NCBI GenBank assembly: GCA_905250115.1
Contig: CAJNOI010000075.1
Location: 277,325 to 341,324, forward strand
Direction: 5' to 3'
Origin: Adineta steineri
Lineage: Eukaryota; Rotifera; Eurotatoria; Adinetida; Adinetidae
Length of the DNA: 64,000 bases
The notes under the pieces are model-generated. The model saw only the letters and a program-made list of their open reading frames with translations, made no database searches and was not told the origin of the DNA. The translations under genes were made by a program, and so were the position numbers. Shown here piece by piece: positions 41,201 to 52,111 of this stretch. Position 1 is the stretch's first letter. Each line of letters opens with the position of its first letter.

Positions 41201-41938
41201 AGAAACTTCATGCCTGAAGCCTCATGAAGTCCCGCGAAGTCTTCTAGAATTCCTGTGAATGCATGTATTTCATGAGGAGACGAGGAAGAAACAACGGAGA
41301 CTATTTACATGAACTCTGTAAAGTCTCTTGAAGTCCGCTGTTTCCCCCTTGCTTCGGACTTTATCAGTTAATATTAACGCTACTTCCAGCCAATATCGAA
41401 CGATAAAACAATATCAAATTTTCATAATTAGGATCACCTGATTTCTATCAACAAACGAATATCTATAAAGATATAAAACTTACTGATAAATTCCATTTTC
41501 AACAACAAATGTTTTTTTTCGTTCAGTTTTGATAACATCTGTAAAAACTTTTGATTCATAAAATTTTTCTAATAGACGAATTGCATGATGTCTAGTTTAA
41601 ACAAAGGAAAAACAAAAATTTCTTTTAAACAATAAGAAAAGACTCTCAACAAACTTTTCAATTTGTTTTGTTTCAAAATTAGGATGTATTTTAAGAATAT
41701 TTATCATACAATTGATTGCATCGGCTGATGAAAAACATTGTTCATATGTTTGTGTAAAATAATTTCGACGATATTTTCTTAATTCAATTTTTGAACGAAA
41801 ACTCGAAACAAGTTCATTCCACTTAATAAGAGACAAAAGAAATGTAAATCATGTTTGTTTATTTATAATTAAATGAATTTTTACCACATTAGTTGCATGA
41901 AATGATTGCTTTTTAGGTTTTATTGTTGCTGATGCCAT
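38209..41938 (-). CDS. DEP-domain protein of the DEPDC1 family
   Basis: About ten exons; start MASATIKPKKQSFHATNVWN at 41938. The N-terminal DEP domain reads WNELVSSFRSKIELRKYRRN, FTQTYEQCFSSADAINCMIN and RHHAIRLLEKFYESKVFTDV, in the arrangement of DEPDC1A/B. The middle (ILSNLHNNMPTDPLTIAGQL with LPDYPSFIFDLFEMVIDTFE) corresponds to the degenerate RhoGAP-like part. LIQLALIHLTTSNRQYIYVI matches the DEPDC1 'LL..P...R..L..L' region. Splicing from NWLNNK at about 39688 into YTTSTNQDKMSSDEF keeps the frame across the intron at 39371-39687. The C-terminus is basic and Ser-rich (RRRARSFEPRAH, FHKLRVILKRND). DEPDC1 proteins act in mitosis and growth control in vertebrates. Several introns contain repeat elements. 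Confidence 0.8.
38658..38940. mobile_element. MITE with TA duplication (Tc1/mariner-like)
   Basis: A 283-bp element. It begins TTCATACG, ends CGTATGAA, and is flanked by TA on each side (38656-38657, 38941-38942). Inside are long inverted arms: left AGTTAAGTGTGCTCCAAATT (38712 onward) pairs with right AAGTTAAGTGAGCTCCAAATT read on the other strand. The left arm carries ~35 extra bases between the tip and this arm. It lies wholly inside an intron of the DEPDC1-like gene (about 38598-38968). No ORF. TA duplication suggests Tc1/mariner mobilisation, which is inference from the target site. Confidence 0.72.
39440..39660. repeat. Unclassified dispersed-repeat-like block with duplicated palindrome
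   Basis: Two direct copies, about 110 bases apart, of AAACATCGAAAAYCGATTTTTC, itself nearly palindromic around ATCGAT. Each is followed by a diverged CATTTCT(A)CGAG. The block is richer in GC than the flanks and lies in an intron of the DEPDC1-like gene. Terminal repeats or target duplications were not found. Confidence 0.45.
41185..41352. mobile_element. Short TIR element in a DEPDC1-like intron (family A)
   Basis: About 168 bp. Left end CAAGGGATACACAACAGAAA, right end (reverse complement) CAAGGGGGAAACAGCGGAC, followed on both sides by CTTC. Inside the left end is CTTCATGCCTGAAG, nearly the palindrome of the MED12-intron element, and the interior again repeats GAAGTC. It is a second copy of the same non-autonomous family, about 4.7 kb away. 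Confidence 0.6.
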
Positions 41939-42188
41939 GTATTCAATGACTGATTGGATTTTTTGAATTCTGAACCAAAATTTGAAACAAAGACCAATGA
42001 ATTGATTTGTTCAAGAAATTTATCAAATTATTTCAAAATAAATGTTTTTTTAATTTAAAATTTCATTTTTTTAAATTGAATTTAAAATTTAAAATTTTAA
42101 TTTCAAAATTTTTTTCTATTTTATTTTATTGGTTATCTTATAGAATCAATCAGAATTTCTAGATTTATCATTTGAAACGAAAACGAAT
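41939..42188. promoter_or_regulatory. Shared divergent promoter region, DEPDC1-like and SOAT genes
   Basis: 250 bp between start codons, extremely AT-rich, with repeated AAAATTT/AATTTAAA blocks at 42040-42115. These may be nucleosome-excluding poly(dA:dT). No specific sites recognised. Confidence 0.4.
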
Positions 42189-45100
42189 ATGGAAATAGGT
42201 AATTCATGTTACTATTCTTAATTTTTTTAAATTAATTCTATTTTAATCCTAGATAACAATCCTAATCCACAATGGATTCAAGATGAAACTGACGTAAATA
42301 TTTTTTTAAAATTATTTATTAATTAAAAAATATTTTTTCTAGAAAATTCGTTTATCACTTCTTAATGAATTGCATCGAATTGAAAATGAAGTTAATGAAC
42401 AATTTCTATCATTTAAAACTGATTTCGATTTACGACAACCAAAAATATGTCAAACATCAAAAATAATGTTTGAATTTGTTTGTTTTTTTGAATTTATATT
42501 AAAATTTATATGTTTCATTTAGATCATCAGATCGTCAATTGAATAAAACACGTTTATTTATTGCACGAAATTCAATTTTAACTGATTTATTTCAAACATC
42601 ACATATACGAAGTTTAAGAAATGTTTTTGTTGCAGTTTTAATTATATTTGTTATACAAGTTGCAATTAATGATTTAGTTGGAAATGGAAGGTAAAAATCA
42701 ATATAAACAAAAATAATTTATCATGTTTTTTAATTGAAGATTAAATCTACATTTTGAATTAATCTTTCAATGTTTTGCTAATTTACATATTGCATTATTT
42801 ATTTGGCTTATTATGAAATTATGTACATCTGTAGTGGTCTTTATGGGATTTCATTATTGGTCTAATAATAGAATTTCTTATTTAAAAAATGCAAAATATT
42901 TAAGTAAGAAATCATTTCGCGAATAACAAAAGAAAACTTGAATAGTGTTTACTTTTTTCTTTGATAAAAATTGTAAGTTGTAGTGTGTGAAAGGTTGCCG
43001 CTCTTTATTGAAATGACTTGTAAATATTTTACAGTATGGTAATTCCTTTATGAATGTGAACTACGAACATTCATTTATTCATAATAAAAATATCAATTGA
43101 TTTGATAGAATGTACGACAGAGCTGGGCAAAGTACTCGAAGTACTTGTACTCGAGAGGTCGGTACTCCTACACGTACTCGAATGCATTATTTTTCATACT
43201 CGAGGATATGATCTTAGAGTTCTTGATTATGTTTCATAAAAAGTTGCTATGTGATTATGTGCTGCATGGATGATATGAATTTTCGTCGTCTTTTTGTTTC
43301 GACTGTTTAAATATAGATTTTTCTCCCTACCAACTATGGCAGAAGCTCTTAGTCACCCTCGATACAATAGTACTCGTGCTGGTACTCGTACTCGAGAAAG
43401 TCCGTACTTGCCCAGCTCTGATGTACGATGAAGATAGTCTAGCTTTCTGGTGTTTAGTTAATGTTCTCATACTCTGTAGTAACAGTTAGAATAGCTCCAT
43501 CTCATGACTATTAGGAAAAGTTTTTTATATTTAAATCTGTTAGATACTTGATAAATAAGAATTTCTGTCGTTTAATAATTTGTATATATTGATCTTAGAA
43601 TTATGAAGTTATAATTGACTTTTATTCATACTTTGTGAATTTTACTGGATAAACTCTTCATAAATATGAATTGAAGTAAGAATTAATGTTTGTGATTTGC
43701 TACTCAAGAGAAAGTGACCAGTAATCGAACTTGAATGCATACTCATATCGTCTAATACTAGTATGGTAAAATATTTTCATAATTAGTATTCATCAATAAT
43801 TCTTGATTTTATAATTATGATTGAACAACTATTCAAATAAAGTTCAACTACATAATTGTCATAACTTTCAAAACATCTCTTCAACATCTAATATGAACAG
43901 CGAGATTGGGACTAACTGTTTTCATAGTACCATTGAAAAGCAAAATAAAGCAAATCATTTAAAATATATAGTTTCTTTCGTTTATTTTTCTAGAAACCTA
44001 CGATGCAATATGGTTAACTATTTATATAGCTTATATAATCTTATTCTTAGTACTTCCATGTCGTGAAATTGTTAAACATCAGTTACCTGTTGCTTCATCT
44101 CTTATTGTTTTACTTGAACAAGTAAGAATTATAGAATATTATAGACAAATCACTATTTTTTCTCTAGCTTCGACAATTAATGAAAACCTATTCATTTGTT
44201 CGTGAAAATGTCGAGAAAGTGTGTTTACAATGTCATAAAATAATGGGTTTGTTTTAGAACGAAAAAAAAAATACTAATACAAACAATCCGTTTACTTTTC
44301 TATATCATAAAGCATGATTAATTTGCTCGAAAATTATAAATTTTCTTCGACATATACATTCTATTTTCTTATTTTAGAATTAAATTCAAATGAAGATAAT
44401 GATATAGAAAAAATAACTTCACCAGATTTTTCAAAATATTTATATTTTTTATTTGCTCCAACATTAATTTATTGTGATACATATCCTCGTACTGCAGTGA
44501 TACATTGGGATTATGTTTTACAAATGTTTGGACAAGTATTTGCATCTATCGTTTATGTTTATTATGTTGTCGTTCGATTTTGTGTACCAACATTTGAAAA
44601 TTTAAATCAAAATGAAATAACATTACCAATATTTATAACTGTTCTGTTTAATTCAATTATGCCTGGAAGTCTTTTTCTATTGTTAGGTAAAGAATAATTA
44701 GATTCTCATTCAATTTGTTCTATAGAATTTTCCAAAAAACAGGTTTTTATGGATTTCTACATTGTTGGTTAAATGCATTCGCAGAAATGCTTCGTTTTGC
44801 TGATCGAATGTTTTATAAAGTAAAAATTTTACGTTAGAAATTTTTTTTATAGAAATATATTTTTTGATAGGATTGGTGGAATTCAACTTCATTTGCAGCT
44901 TATTATCGAACATGGAATGTTGTTGTACATGATTGGCTTTATACATATGTTTACAAAGAAATTTTTATAGTAGGAACACTACCCAAGCAGGGTTCCCGAT
45001 TGTTTTCAAAAGTGCGGGGGGATAAAATATGGCAGAAAGTGCCGTCATATAGCTTTCTGACGCATATAACGTAGAAAATACTTAAGCTATACACTTTCTG

Positions 45101-45775
45101 CGGAATTTTGCCCGAAAAAAGTGTTTTTATTGGAGTTTCTGGCGGAAAATAGCATAAAAACCAGGTTTCTGACCAAGCTTTCAGCAAAACTTTAAAAAGT
45201 TTGGCAGAAAGACAGACAGATAGCTTTTCAAATTTTGCAGCGGCTAGACCCCCCCTAATCGGAAACCCTGTACCCAAGAATTCTAATGAATTTAAATTTC
45301 TTATTTTAGCTTAGTGGAAGAAAAAATCGTGTTATTCCAGCTGTTTGTGTAGTACTTTTATCAGCTACTTTTCATGAATATGTTATGATATTTGCACTTG
45401 GATTTTTTTATCCAGTTATGTTTTTATTATTTGGAGTTGTTGGAAGTAAGTAAATTTATAAAGATAAATAATCGTATTTATCTTAATTTATTTTCAGTGG
45501 CTTTTCTTTTCTTTTTACCGAGAAATAAAGGTGTTGTATACAATATATTACTTTGGGCATTTTTATTAATCGGTGTTGGTCTTCAATCATGTTTCTATTT
45601 CATGGAAGCTTATGCAAGAAAATCATGTCCACCGAATGTAAAATTATTTCTTTTATAAAAATAAAATTTATTGATTATTTTTTTTAAGGATACTATTTGG
45701 GATAAAGTGATACCGAGATCTGTTGTTTGTCGTGTTTCATTACCATCAACTAAACTTCTACATATTGATTTATAA
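42189..45775 (+). CDS. SOAT: Sterol O-acyltransferase (ACAT/SOAT, MBOAT family)
   Basis: Twelve or so exons, beginning with a 10-nt coding exon (ATG GAA ATA G) spliced to [14 protein letters not shown]. Hallmarks: the FYxDWWN motif, split across an intron ([19 protein letters not shown]), the active-site His in [18 protein letters not shown], and many membrane helices ([50 protein letters not shown]). [12 protein letters not shown] is also typical of SOAT. SOAT is an ER membrane enzyme that esterifies sterols with long-chain acyl-CoA for storage; the N-terminal cytosolic tail here is helical and polar as expected. The start codon is 251 bp from the divergent DEPDC1-like gene. Two introns carry short transposons with intact target duplications. 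Confidence 0.93.
43118..43420. mobile_element. hAT-type MITE in a SOAT intron
   Basis: A 303-bp element bounded by perfect terminal repeats CAGAGCTGGGCAA...(left) and ...CCCAGCTCTG (right), with CTCGAG-bearing arms extending inward. It is flanked by an exact 8-bp duplication ATGTACGA at 43110-43117 and 43421-43428. An 8-bp duplication and CAGxGxTGGGCAA ends are characteristic of hAT transposons. No transposase is encoded, so it is non-autonomous. The sub-terminal TACTCGTACTCGAG motifs recur at both ends and may be transposase-binding repeats. Confidence 0.9.
44988..45270. mobile_element. Second hAT-type MITE in a SOAT intron
   Basis: A 283-bp element starting CAGGGTTCCCGATT and ending AATCGGAAACCCTG, a 14-bp inverted repeat with one mismatch. 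An exact 8-bp duplication TACCCAAG occupies 44980-44987 and 45271-45278. A G-run near the left end mirrors a C-run near the right. It sits about 15 bases after the intron's splice donor and leaves it intact. It is unrelated in sequence to the other hAT-like element 1.6 kb upstream. Confidence 0.9.
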
Positions 45776-46252
45776 CATACTGGACTGATTGATTTGCATT
45801 TTTCTTTTAAATTAAGAAATACTATTTGTTTTCGATTTTTTTTACATTTGATAAAAAATAAAATATATATACGCGCAAGAACCGACATTAATTTATTTTG
45901 TTCATTAGGAGATGTCTTATTTTTGTAAAATTTGAAAGGCGAAATAATTCTTTAACACCTTTTTCTCTTCAGCTTTCAATTTCAACACTATTATTAAACC
46001 GATCTATAAGTGTAATAATACTCATTTTTGCTATTTCTGCTTCTTGTTAACATAGCTGTCAACTGTTTATCATCAACGATTTCATCACTTTAATTCACAT
46101 CTGATTTTTATATTCATTAAATGAAATCTCTCATTTTGTCGTCTACCAAGACATTTGAATCCAATTAACAATAAATCGAAATATTTTATTAAAGAAAAAA
46201 TTATAACAAGCAAAAAAAAAGATCGGGAGAGGACATGAAAGAAAATATTCAT
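45776..46252. other. Convergent spacer between SOAT and the ankyrin gene
   Basis: 0.48 kb containing 3' ends of both genes; an AATAAA on the minus strand lies near 46186. Confidence 0.5.
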
Positions 46253-46573
46253 CTACCTTTTTTCAAATTCAAGTAAATATTGTATAATAGTTTTGTCTTG
46301 TCCACAATAAGCAGCTAAATGTATTGGTAACCATCCATATTTATTTACTGAATAAACTGATGCACCATATTCTAATAATAAATGTACAGCATCAGCTTGA
46401 TTTCGAAGAACATAACGATGTAATAATGGATTGTTATCATTATCGAATTTATCAAAAAGATTATTAAGCATAATTATTGTTTGTCGTTTAAGTAATATTC
46501 GGGCATCATCAACATTATCTGTATCGAGTAGATACATTAAATGATTAAAATCATAGGTCGAATTTGTAGTCAT
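46253..46573 (-). CDS. Small ankyrin-repeat protein
   Basis: An intronless 106-codon frame from ATG at 46573 to TAG at 46253. NPLLHRYVLRNQADAVHLLL and EYGASVYSVNKYGWLPIHLA with AYCGQDKTIIQYLLEFEKR make two ankyrin repeats; the N-terminal part (HLMYLLDTDNVDDARILLKR) looks like a third, weak one. An AATAAA signal lies about 70 bases beyond the stop, which supports this as a complete transcript. The stop overlaps a potential donor (AAG|GTAGAT), so a longer spliced form is possible though no further exon was found. Probably a cytosolic protein-binding module; partner unknown. Confidence 0.7.
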   Translation of the reverse strand: MTTNSTYDFNHLMYLLDTDNVDDARILLKRQTIIMLNNLFDKFDNDNNPLLHRYVLRNQADAVHLLLEYGASVYSVNKYGWLPIHLAAYCGQDKTIIQYLLEFEKR

Positions 46574-48038
46574 ACAACATTACGAATAGTAAAATTAAAC
46601 GAGAATATGGTGGTGGTGATAGATTGGCATTGAAAACGAATATGAAAGAGAGGTCATTTGCCTTTTCGTTTCTTTTTTTTCTTCCTATCGATATTTATAT
46701 ATTCGATTTGAAGGGGAAGAGAGAGAAAAAGGAAGGAAGGAGAAATACGATTCAATCTTTTTCTTCCTCCTTTCTATACTGTATTGGTCAGCTGTCGATG
46801 GCTTTTTTTTTGTCGACCACTATAATCAGATTCATCAACGATGAGAGATAGCAAACAGCGATAATTCCAACAAACGAACATTTTGTTCTTTTCCCACCAT
46901 AGATATTGACGCGTGTTCATAATCGTTGTTGTCAAGCAATTGCATGTTTGTTTGAACAATTCGATTGCACACACGTGTCTATTTCCAAAATAACAAATCT
47001 AGTTTATTTTATTTTATTTTATTTTGGAAAATATCATTATCATAGAATGAAGTACACATTGTTTTTTTGATTCTTTGATCTGTACTTTTATTTTAATGGA
47101 TGAAGAATAAGTGACTATTGAGATCAAGTGATGGGAAAATAGAGCAATGACGCCAAGTTTGATGGTTAGCGGGTGGTTAAATGATACATGAAAAAGACAA
47201 TTCTATGCTCAGTTTATCGAATAGACATTTCATTGAAGCTTTGATGTTATTTAAAAAAATACAATAGTCTGTTAAATGAGACATTGATTATAGAAGAAAA
47301 TGATTTGATTGAAATTAACACAATAAAAATTTTGAAGTTCATTTATCATTATGTCTGAATAAGAACATATGGAAATATTTTGATTAAATTTATAATTTAG
47401 CACTTTGTATGATTAGAAAAAGTGTATGAATTTATTATGGACATTTGTCTGTATGAAAAAAGATTTGTCATTTACTAATTAAATTTGTAACTTGTAAACA
47501 AATTATATACCGATAGATATTTCTATTCTAGTAAACTTACTAATAAGAAAAATATCCATATTTATTATTTCGAACAGATGTCGGTAATTAACATTCTCTA
47601 TTGCTTACGTCTATTGAGATGATTGGTTGTCCATAAAGTATTTTGTAGTTTCAGTTACCGAATCGTTATTTATTTATTATTCTCAATGACTCGCTGTGTC
47701 ATAACACATTTTTATCTCGTGTCAATAAGTTCATTTTATTCTTTTACCCTATTTTACTCGATAATTGATTATTACGACTGTGAATAAAATATCTTTATAT
47801 ATATATGTAAATGTTCATCATTGTATTTAGATATACATCATTTATATAAAACGAGAGCAAAGTTGACGAAGTACGTGACCCGTCAAAAATTTTATAATGT
47901 CCTTCATGAAACAAGAAAATCCTGATTTCTGTAAGTCGTTTTTTTTTATAAGAAAAAATGTGTTTTTATTTCCTAATAAATTAATCTTCGGACTAATAGA
48001 ATTTTTATTTTTTTCAAATAAAACAGAATAATAATCAT
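46574..48038. other. Spacer between the ankyrin gene and the Ly6-like gene
   Basis: 1.46 kb. Frames at 46620-46970 and 47840-48040 lack motifs. An (ATTTT)n run occurs at 47004-47023. No gene supported. Confidence 0.5.
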
Positions 48039-48919
48039 TCAATATATAATTGAAATCATGTAATTATTCGCAGATTTTAAAATTAAAAGAAAAAGAAAAA
48101 TAAGTACCGCTGTTGGTTTATTTGCTGTAAAATCAAAACTATTACAAGCATTACCTAATCATAGAAAATATTATTAGAATAAAAAAAAAAAACTAAAATT
48201 ACCTTCACAACAACTATCAAGTTGATATTTTGGAGCATTTTCATTACTAATTAATTGTTTCATATAATTTTCTGCAAACCAATTACTAATATTCTGAAAA
48301 TTATCATCAATTTAATAAATAGATATTCGTATGCTTTAGAACTCACCATTTTTTGTGTATCATTTAATTTTGTAGAAGTAGCTGGATCTGTAAACATGTT
48401 ACCAATAGTTTCTTTGGCTTTTTTTATTATATTATTAATCTTATCTCCAACATTAGGAAATTGTCCTAACCAACTTTTCTTCTCTTCACAAAGACCTTTA
48501 CCCATAACTAAACATCCACGATGTTTATCTTTCGATACATAACATACCTTAGAAAAAAAACATTTAATAAAATTATTACGATTAACCAAAAAGAAATATA
48601 CCCATCGAGTAAGACTATCCCATAGTGGCATAGTTGTATTAGGTATTTTAGCGTCATTAGTCCCAAAATCATTTAATTCGAATGCCAATCTATCATAAAT
48701 ATTCTTTGAATCTGTTCCGTTAAAAGCACCATTAACAAAAACTTTCCCACTGCTTTCTTGACCATCGACGTTTATTGAATCCGAACAAGATTTAATATCA
48801 CTTTTACCTGGATGCATACATCCACTTTTTTCACATATATAACATTGTTGATCAGGATAGCTATTAATTAAATTTATACTGATAATATTATATAAAAATA
48901 TATTAATAATTATTTTCAT
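48039..48919 (-). CDS. Ly6/three-finger-like secreted or GPI-anchored protein
   Basis: Four exons with phases checked: 48919-48602, 48548-48350, about 48293-48206 and about 48165-48039. The first ATG is 48919. A signal peptide (MKIIINIFLYNIISINLINS) is followed by a Cys-rich start CYICEKSGC. Later come VCYVSKDKHRGCLVMGKGLC and the ending LDSCCEGNACN, the CCxxxxCN box that closes three-finger (Ly6/uPAR) domains. An insert of ~60 mostly helical residues without Cys (NIIKKAKETIGNMFTDPATS) lies between, which is unusual for the fold. The C-terminus is hydrophobic (AVLIFLFLLILKS) and followed by a short polar end. It is likely an extracellular surface protein. The start is 122 bp from the divergent HSF start codon. 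Confidence 0.68.
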
Positions 48920-49041
48920 CGTTATTATCAATAAGTACGTTTGATTTTACCACACACACACACTAATGAGTTCAATCAAATAGTTCTTTCAGAATTTTGG
49001 CGCAATTGAATGAAACTGACGCGCTTTTTTTTATTTTAGAT
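48920..49041. promoter_or_regulatory. Shared divergent promoter region, Ly6-like and HSF genes
   Basis: 122 bp between start codons, containing a (CA)n run at 48951-48963 and a small GC-containing patch (TGGCGCAATT, GACGCGC) near the HSF side. HSF transcription may start here with an intron ending at the acceptor at 49039. No perfect heat-shock element was found. Confidence 0.4.
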
Positions 49042-51314
49042 ATGGATTCAAATAATATTTCATCATCAAATATGGGTGATGGAAACCATGGAGAATTTAT
49101 TCATCATTCAAGTCAATCATCTCAAAATACAATCACAGCATTTTTAGCAAAATTATGGGCACTTGTTAATGATGCATCATGTGATGATCTTATTAGTTGG
49201 GATCCATCGGGTGGTTCATTTCATGTATATGATCAAGCAAGATTTTCACGTGAAATTTTACCAAGATATTTTAAACATAATAATTTTGCATCTTTTATAC
49301 GTCAATTAAATATGTATGGTTTTCGAAAAATATCTAATATTGAACATGGTTCATTGAAAAACGAACGAGATGATATTGAATTTGCACATGCACATTTTAT
49401 TCGAGGACAAGAATCACTTTTAGAATTAATTAAAAGACGTGCACCAGAGACCCAACAAAGATCTAACACACAAGGAGGTATTTATGAGTTTTCTTTTATA
49501 TTAAAAACAAAACAACTAACTATATTTTATTATTTAAGGTATCAATCCATCATCTGCGCTTGTTGCTACGGATTATCTTGATTCTAAATCAGGTCGTTCG
49601 ATGGAATATTTACATTTACTTGATGATGTACGAAGTTTACAAACCAAACAAACATCATTAAGTGATAAACTTTCATATATGCAAACTGAAAATCAAGCAC
49701 TATGGACTGAAATTGGTTCATTAAGACAAAAACATTCGAAACAACAACAAATCGTTTCGAAATTAATGGAATTTCTTTTACATTTTATCTCAACGAATTC
49801 ACAACATTCTCATGATGAGTCAGTTGAACAACAAACATCTAATGATGTTCCAATAACTGATGTAAATCATCCACAAAAAGGACAAGGTCAACATCAAATA
49901 AATAATTCTTCATTAGTAGCAAATGATCAAGGTTTATCACCAAATACTCTTAAACGTAAACATTCTGCACTTATGCATGGTGATGAATCAAATAAACGAA
50001 CACCTATGCAACAACAACAACAACAACAACAGCAACAATTTTCACATCCACCTAATCTTGGTAGACAACAAAGTGTAACAATCAATGAATTAGCAGATAA
50101 TGATACAACTGTATGGCATCATACAACGAATACACCCCCATTAATTGATTTTGTTCCATCACCACCACAGTCAACACATAGTACAGATGATAACTATCAA
50201 CAACAACCACATGATTATCGATGGACAACTTCATCAAATGAACTTATTAATCCTAATGTACATGATCAAAAAAATAATAACTTTCAAGCAGTTGGCAACG
50301 GAGATAAAACTGGAAATGCTTATGTACCTGATTTTTTCTTACGAACTGATAATACGAACGACACAAATTCAAATATTGGACAAGCAAATGGAGGAAAATC
50401 AATAGGCCTTAAAACGGTAACTATTGATGCTGAATGTTATTTAGTTATGATGTAACATTTGTTTGTTCTATTACCGTAATAAATATATACGTTTTATTCA
50501 AATATTCACTTCTATTTTTACTAATAGAAAGAAAAGCTTTTCATTTCCTATAATTTTTATAGAATAGAAATCGATAAAAATCAAATATTCATATCATTTT
50601 TCTTTCAGTCTAGTATAAATCCAACCCAACAAGTTCAACTTCCACCAATATTAAAACAAGAATTAATTGAACTTCCAAATAATAATCCGATTGTAAATCG
50701 TGGTCAATCACCAACATTATATTCACAAAATCAACAACAACATAAAATAGGTGAAACAAATAGTCAACTTAGTTTCAACCTTGATGATATAACAGGTGAT
50801 GTTGATCATATTCAATCATCACTTGATAATATTCGTGATTTAATGTTCGATAATTTACCGGATGGTACATCAATTGACGATTTATTTGGAGCAGATAATG
50901 AATTACTTTTACCACTATTACAGGCAGTATCAACTGATGGTCAAACACCAAATTTACTTTTAGAAAATATCAACGATCAAAATTTAACAACAGGTTTTAA
51001 ACAAAGAAAAACTTATTTTATTTTATTCATATTTTATTTTAGGTGAGAATCAACCTGAAAATCTTTCAACAACAACAAATTCGCAATCTGTTCCTAATGT
51101 CAGCAATCATTTACTTGAACAATTAATATCAGAAACAGCTAAACTTGAAGAACAACAAAATGCAATCAATCAATTAGTACGTGACAAATCTGATTTACAA
51201 GATAAAATTCATATTCTCGAACAACAAAATACAATCAGTCAATTGGAACGTGAAAAATCCGATTTAGAAGATAAAGTTCATATTCTCGAACAACAAACAG
51301 CAAAACGACAATAA
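49042..51314 (+). CDS. HSF: Heat shock transcription factor
   Basis: Four exons: 49042-49477, 49539-50416, 50609-50996 (approximately) and about 51043-51314. The DNA-binding domain is complete: [40 protein letters not shown] and [10 protein letters not shown]. The HR-A/B trimerisation coiled coil follows in exon 2 ([20 protein letters not shown] to [15 protein letters not shown]). A long Gln/Asn-rich middle includes a run of about 10 Gln. Exon 3 carries an acidic, hydrophobic stretch like an activation domain ([32 protein letters not shown]). Exon 4 is a coiled coil built from a 69-bp tandem repeat. HSF trimers activate chaperone genes under heat and proteotoxic stress. The ATG at 49042 follows directly on an acceptor (TTATTTTAG), so a 5'UTR intron is likely. 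Reading through the exon 2 donor would add only a short tail before a stop at 50455. Confidence 0.95.
51151..51310 (+). repeat. 69-bp tandem repeat encoding the HSF C-terminal coiled coil
   Basis: AACAACAAA anchors at 51151, 51220 and 51289 give two full 69-bp units plus a partial third. The 23-residue unit contains SDLxDKxHILEQQ. It keeps the HSF frame to the stop. Confidence 0.85.
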
Positions 51315-52111
51315 AAATAATATTCAATTCATTTTTTCTCTCCTTCTCTCTATTGTATATATCTTATCTATATGATTATATTTTCATTTTCTTTGTTTAT
51401 TTATTTGTCAAACAAGAAAATGTATATTATATCTTTTTCTTTATAGCCTAGCAATGTGTGTCTGAGTGTATTGATTTGTTGTGGATAAAAACAAACAAAC
51501 CAAAAAAAAAACCTTAATGTTTCATCATAGAATGAAAATTTATTTCTTGTTATGTTTTACCGTTCTAACCGGTAATTCTTTGGTATTGTCATTTTTACTA
51601 TAATCTGTTTTTTTTTCTCTTTCTCGATTGAAAAATAAACAAACTAAATGCAAACATTTTCTAATTTGTATTCTAATAGAATTAGTATCGATTTAATCGA
51701 ACTTGATCTCTTCATATAGAATACATTAAAAAAACTAAAAACAACATCAATCATTAATTTCCGTTCTATTGCATGACAAAATTAGAAGAAAAGAAACTGT
51801 TTATATATTCAAAATTTTCATGATAAAAGGAATTGCTAATGTTTTTATATAAATCACTTGTACATCTTTTCTTTTTCCTGAGATAAATCCATAAATCACT
51901 TCTTAAATAAAAAAATCCTAACATGATATAAAGAAATATTGAATTTCCCTGATTTTTATTAATAGTTGTTTTTTTCTTTTTTTTTGAATAATGAAAAAAC
52001 AAATTAACAAATGCATAAAATTAGAAATAGACACTAATGTTTTTTTGTAACGATCGTTCGTCCATTTCTTTTATCTGAGATTTAGCTAGTAGTATTGATA
52101 AAACAATCGAA
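51315..52111. other. 3' flank of HSF
   Basis: 0.8 kb; AT-rich with T- and A-runs; includes the probable HSF 3'UTR. No gene recognised. Confidence 0.5.

Noticed and set aside
48960..49041. Heat-shock elements near the HSF start
   Set aside because: Only single TTC/GAA pentamers are seen, with wrong spacing for an nTTCnnGAAn unit.
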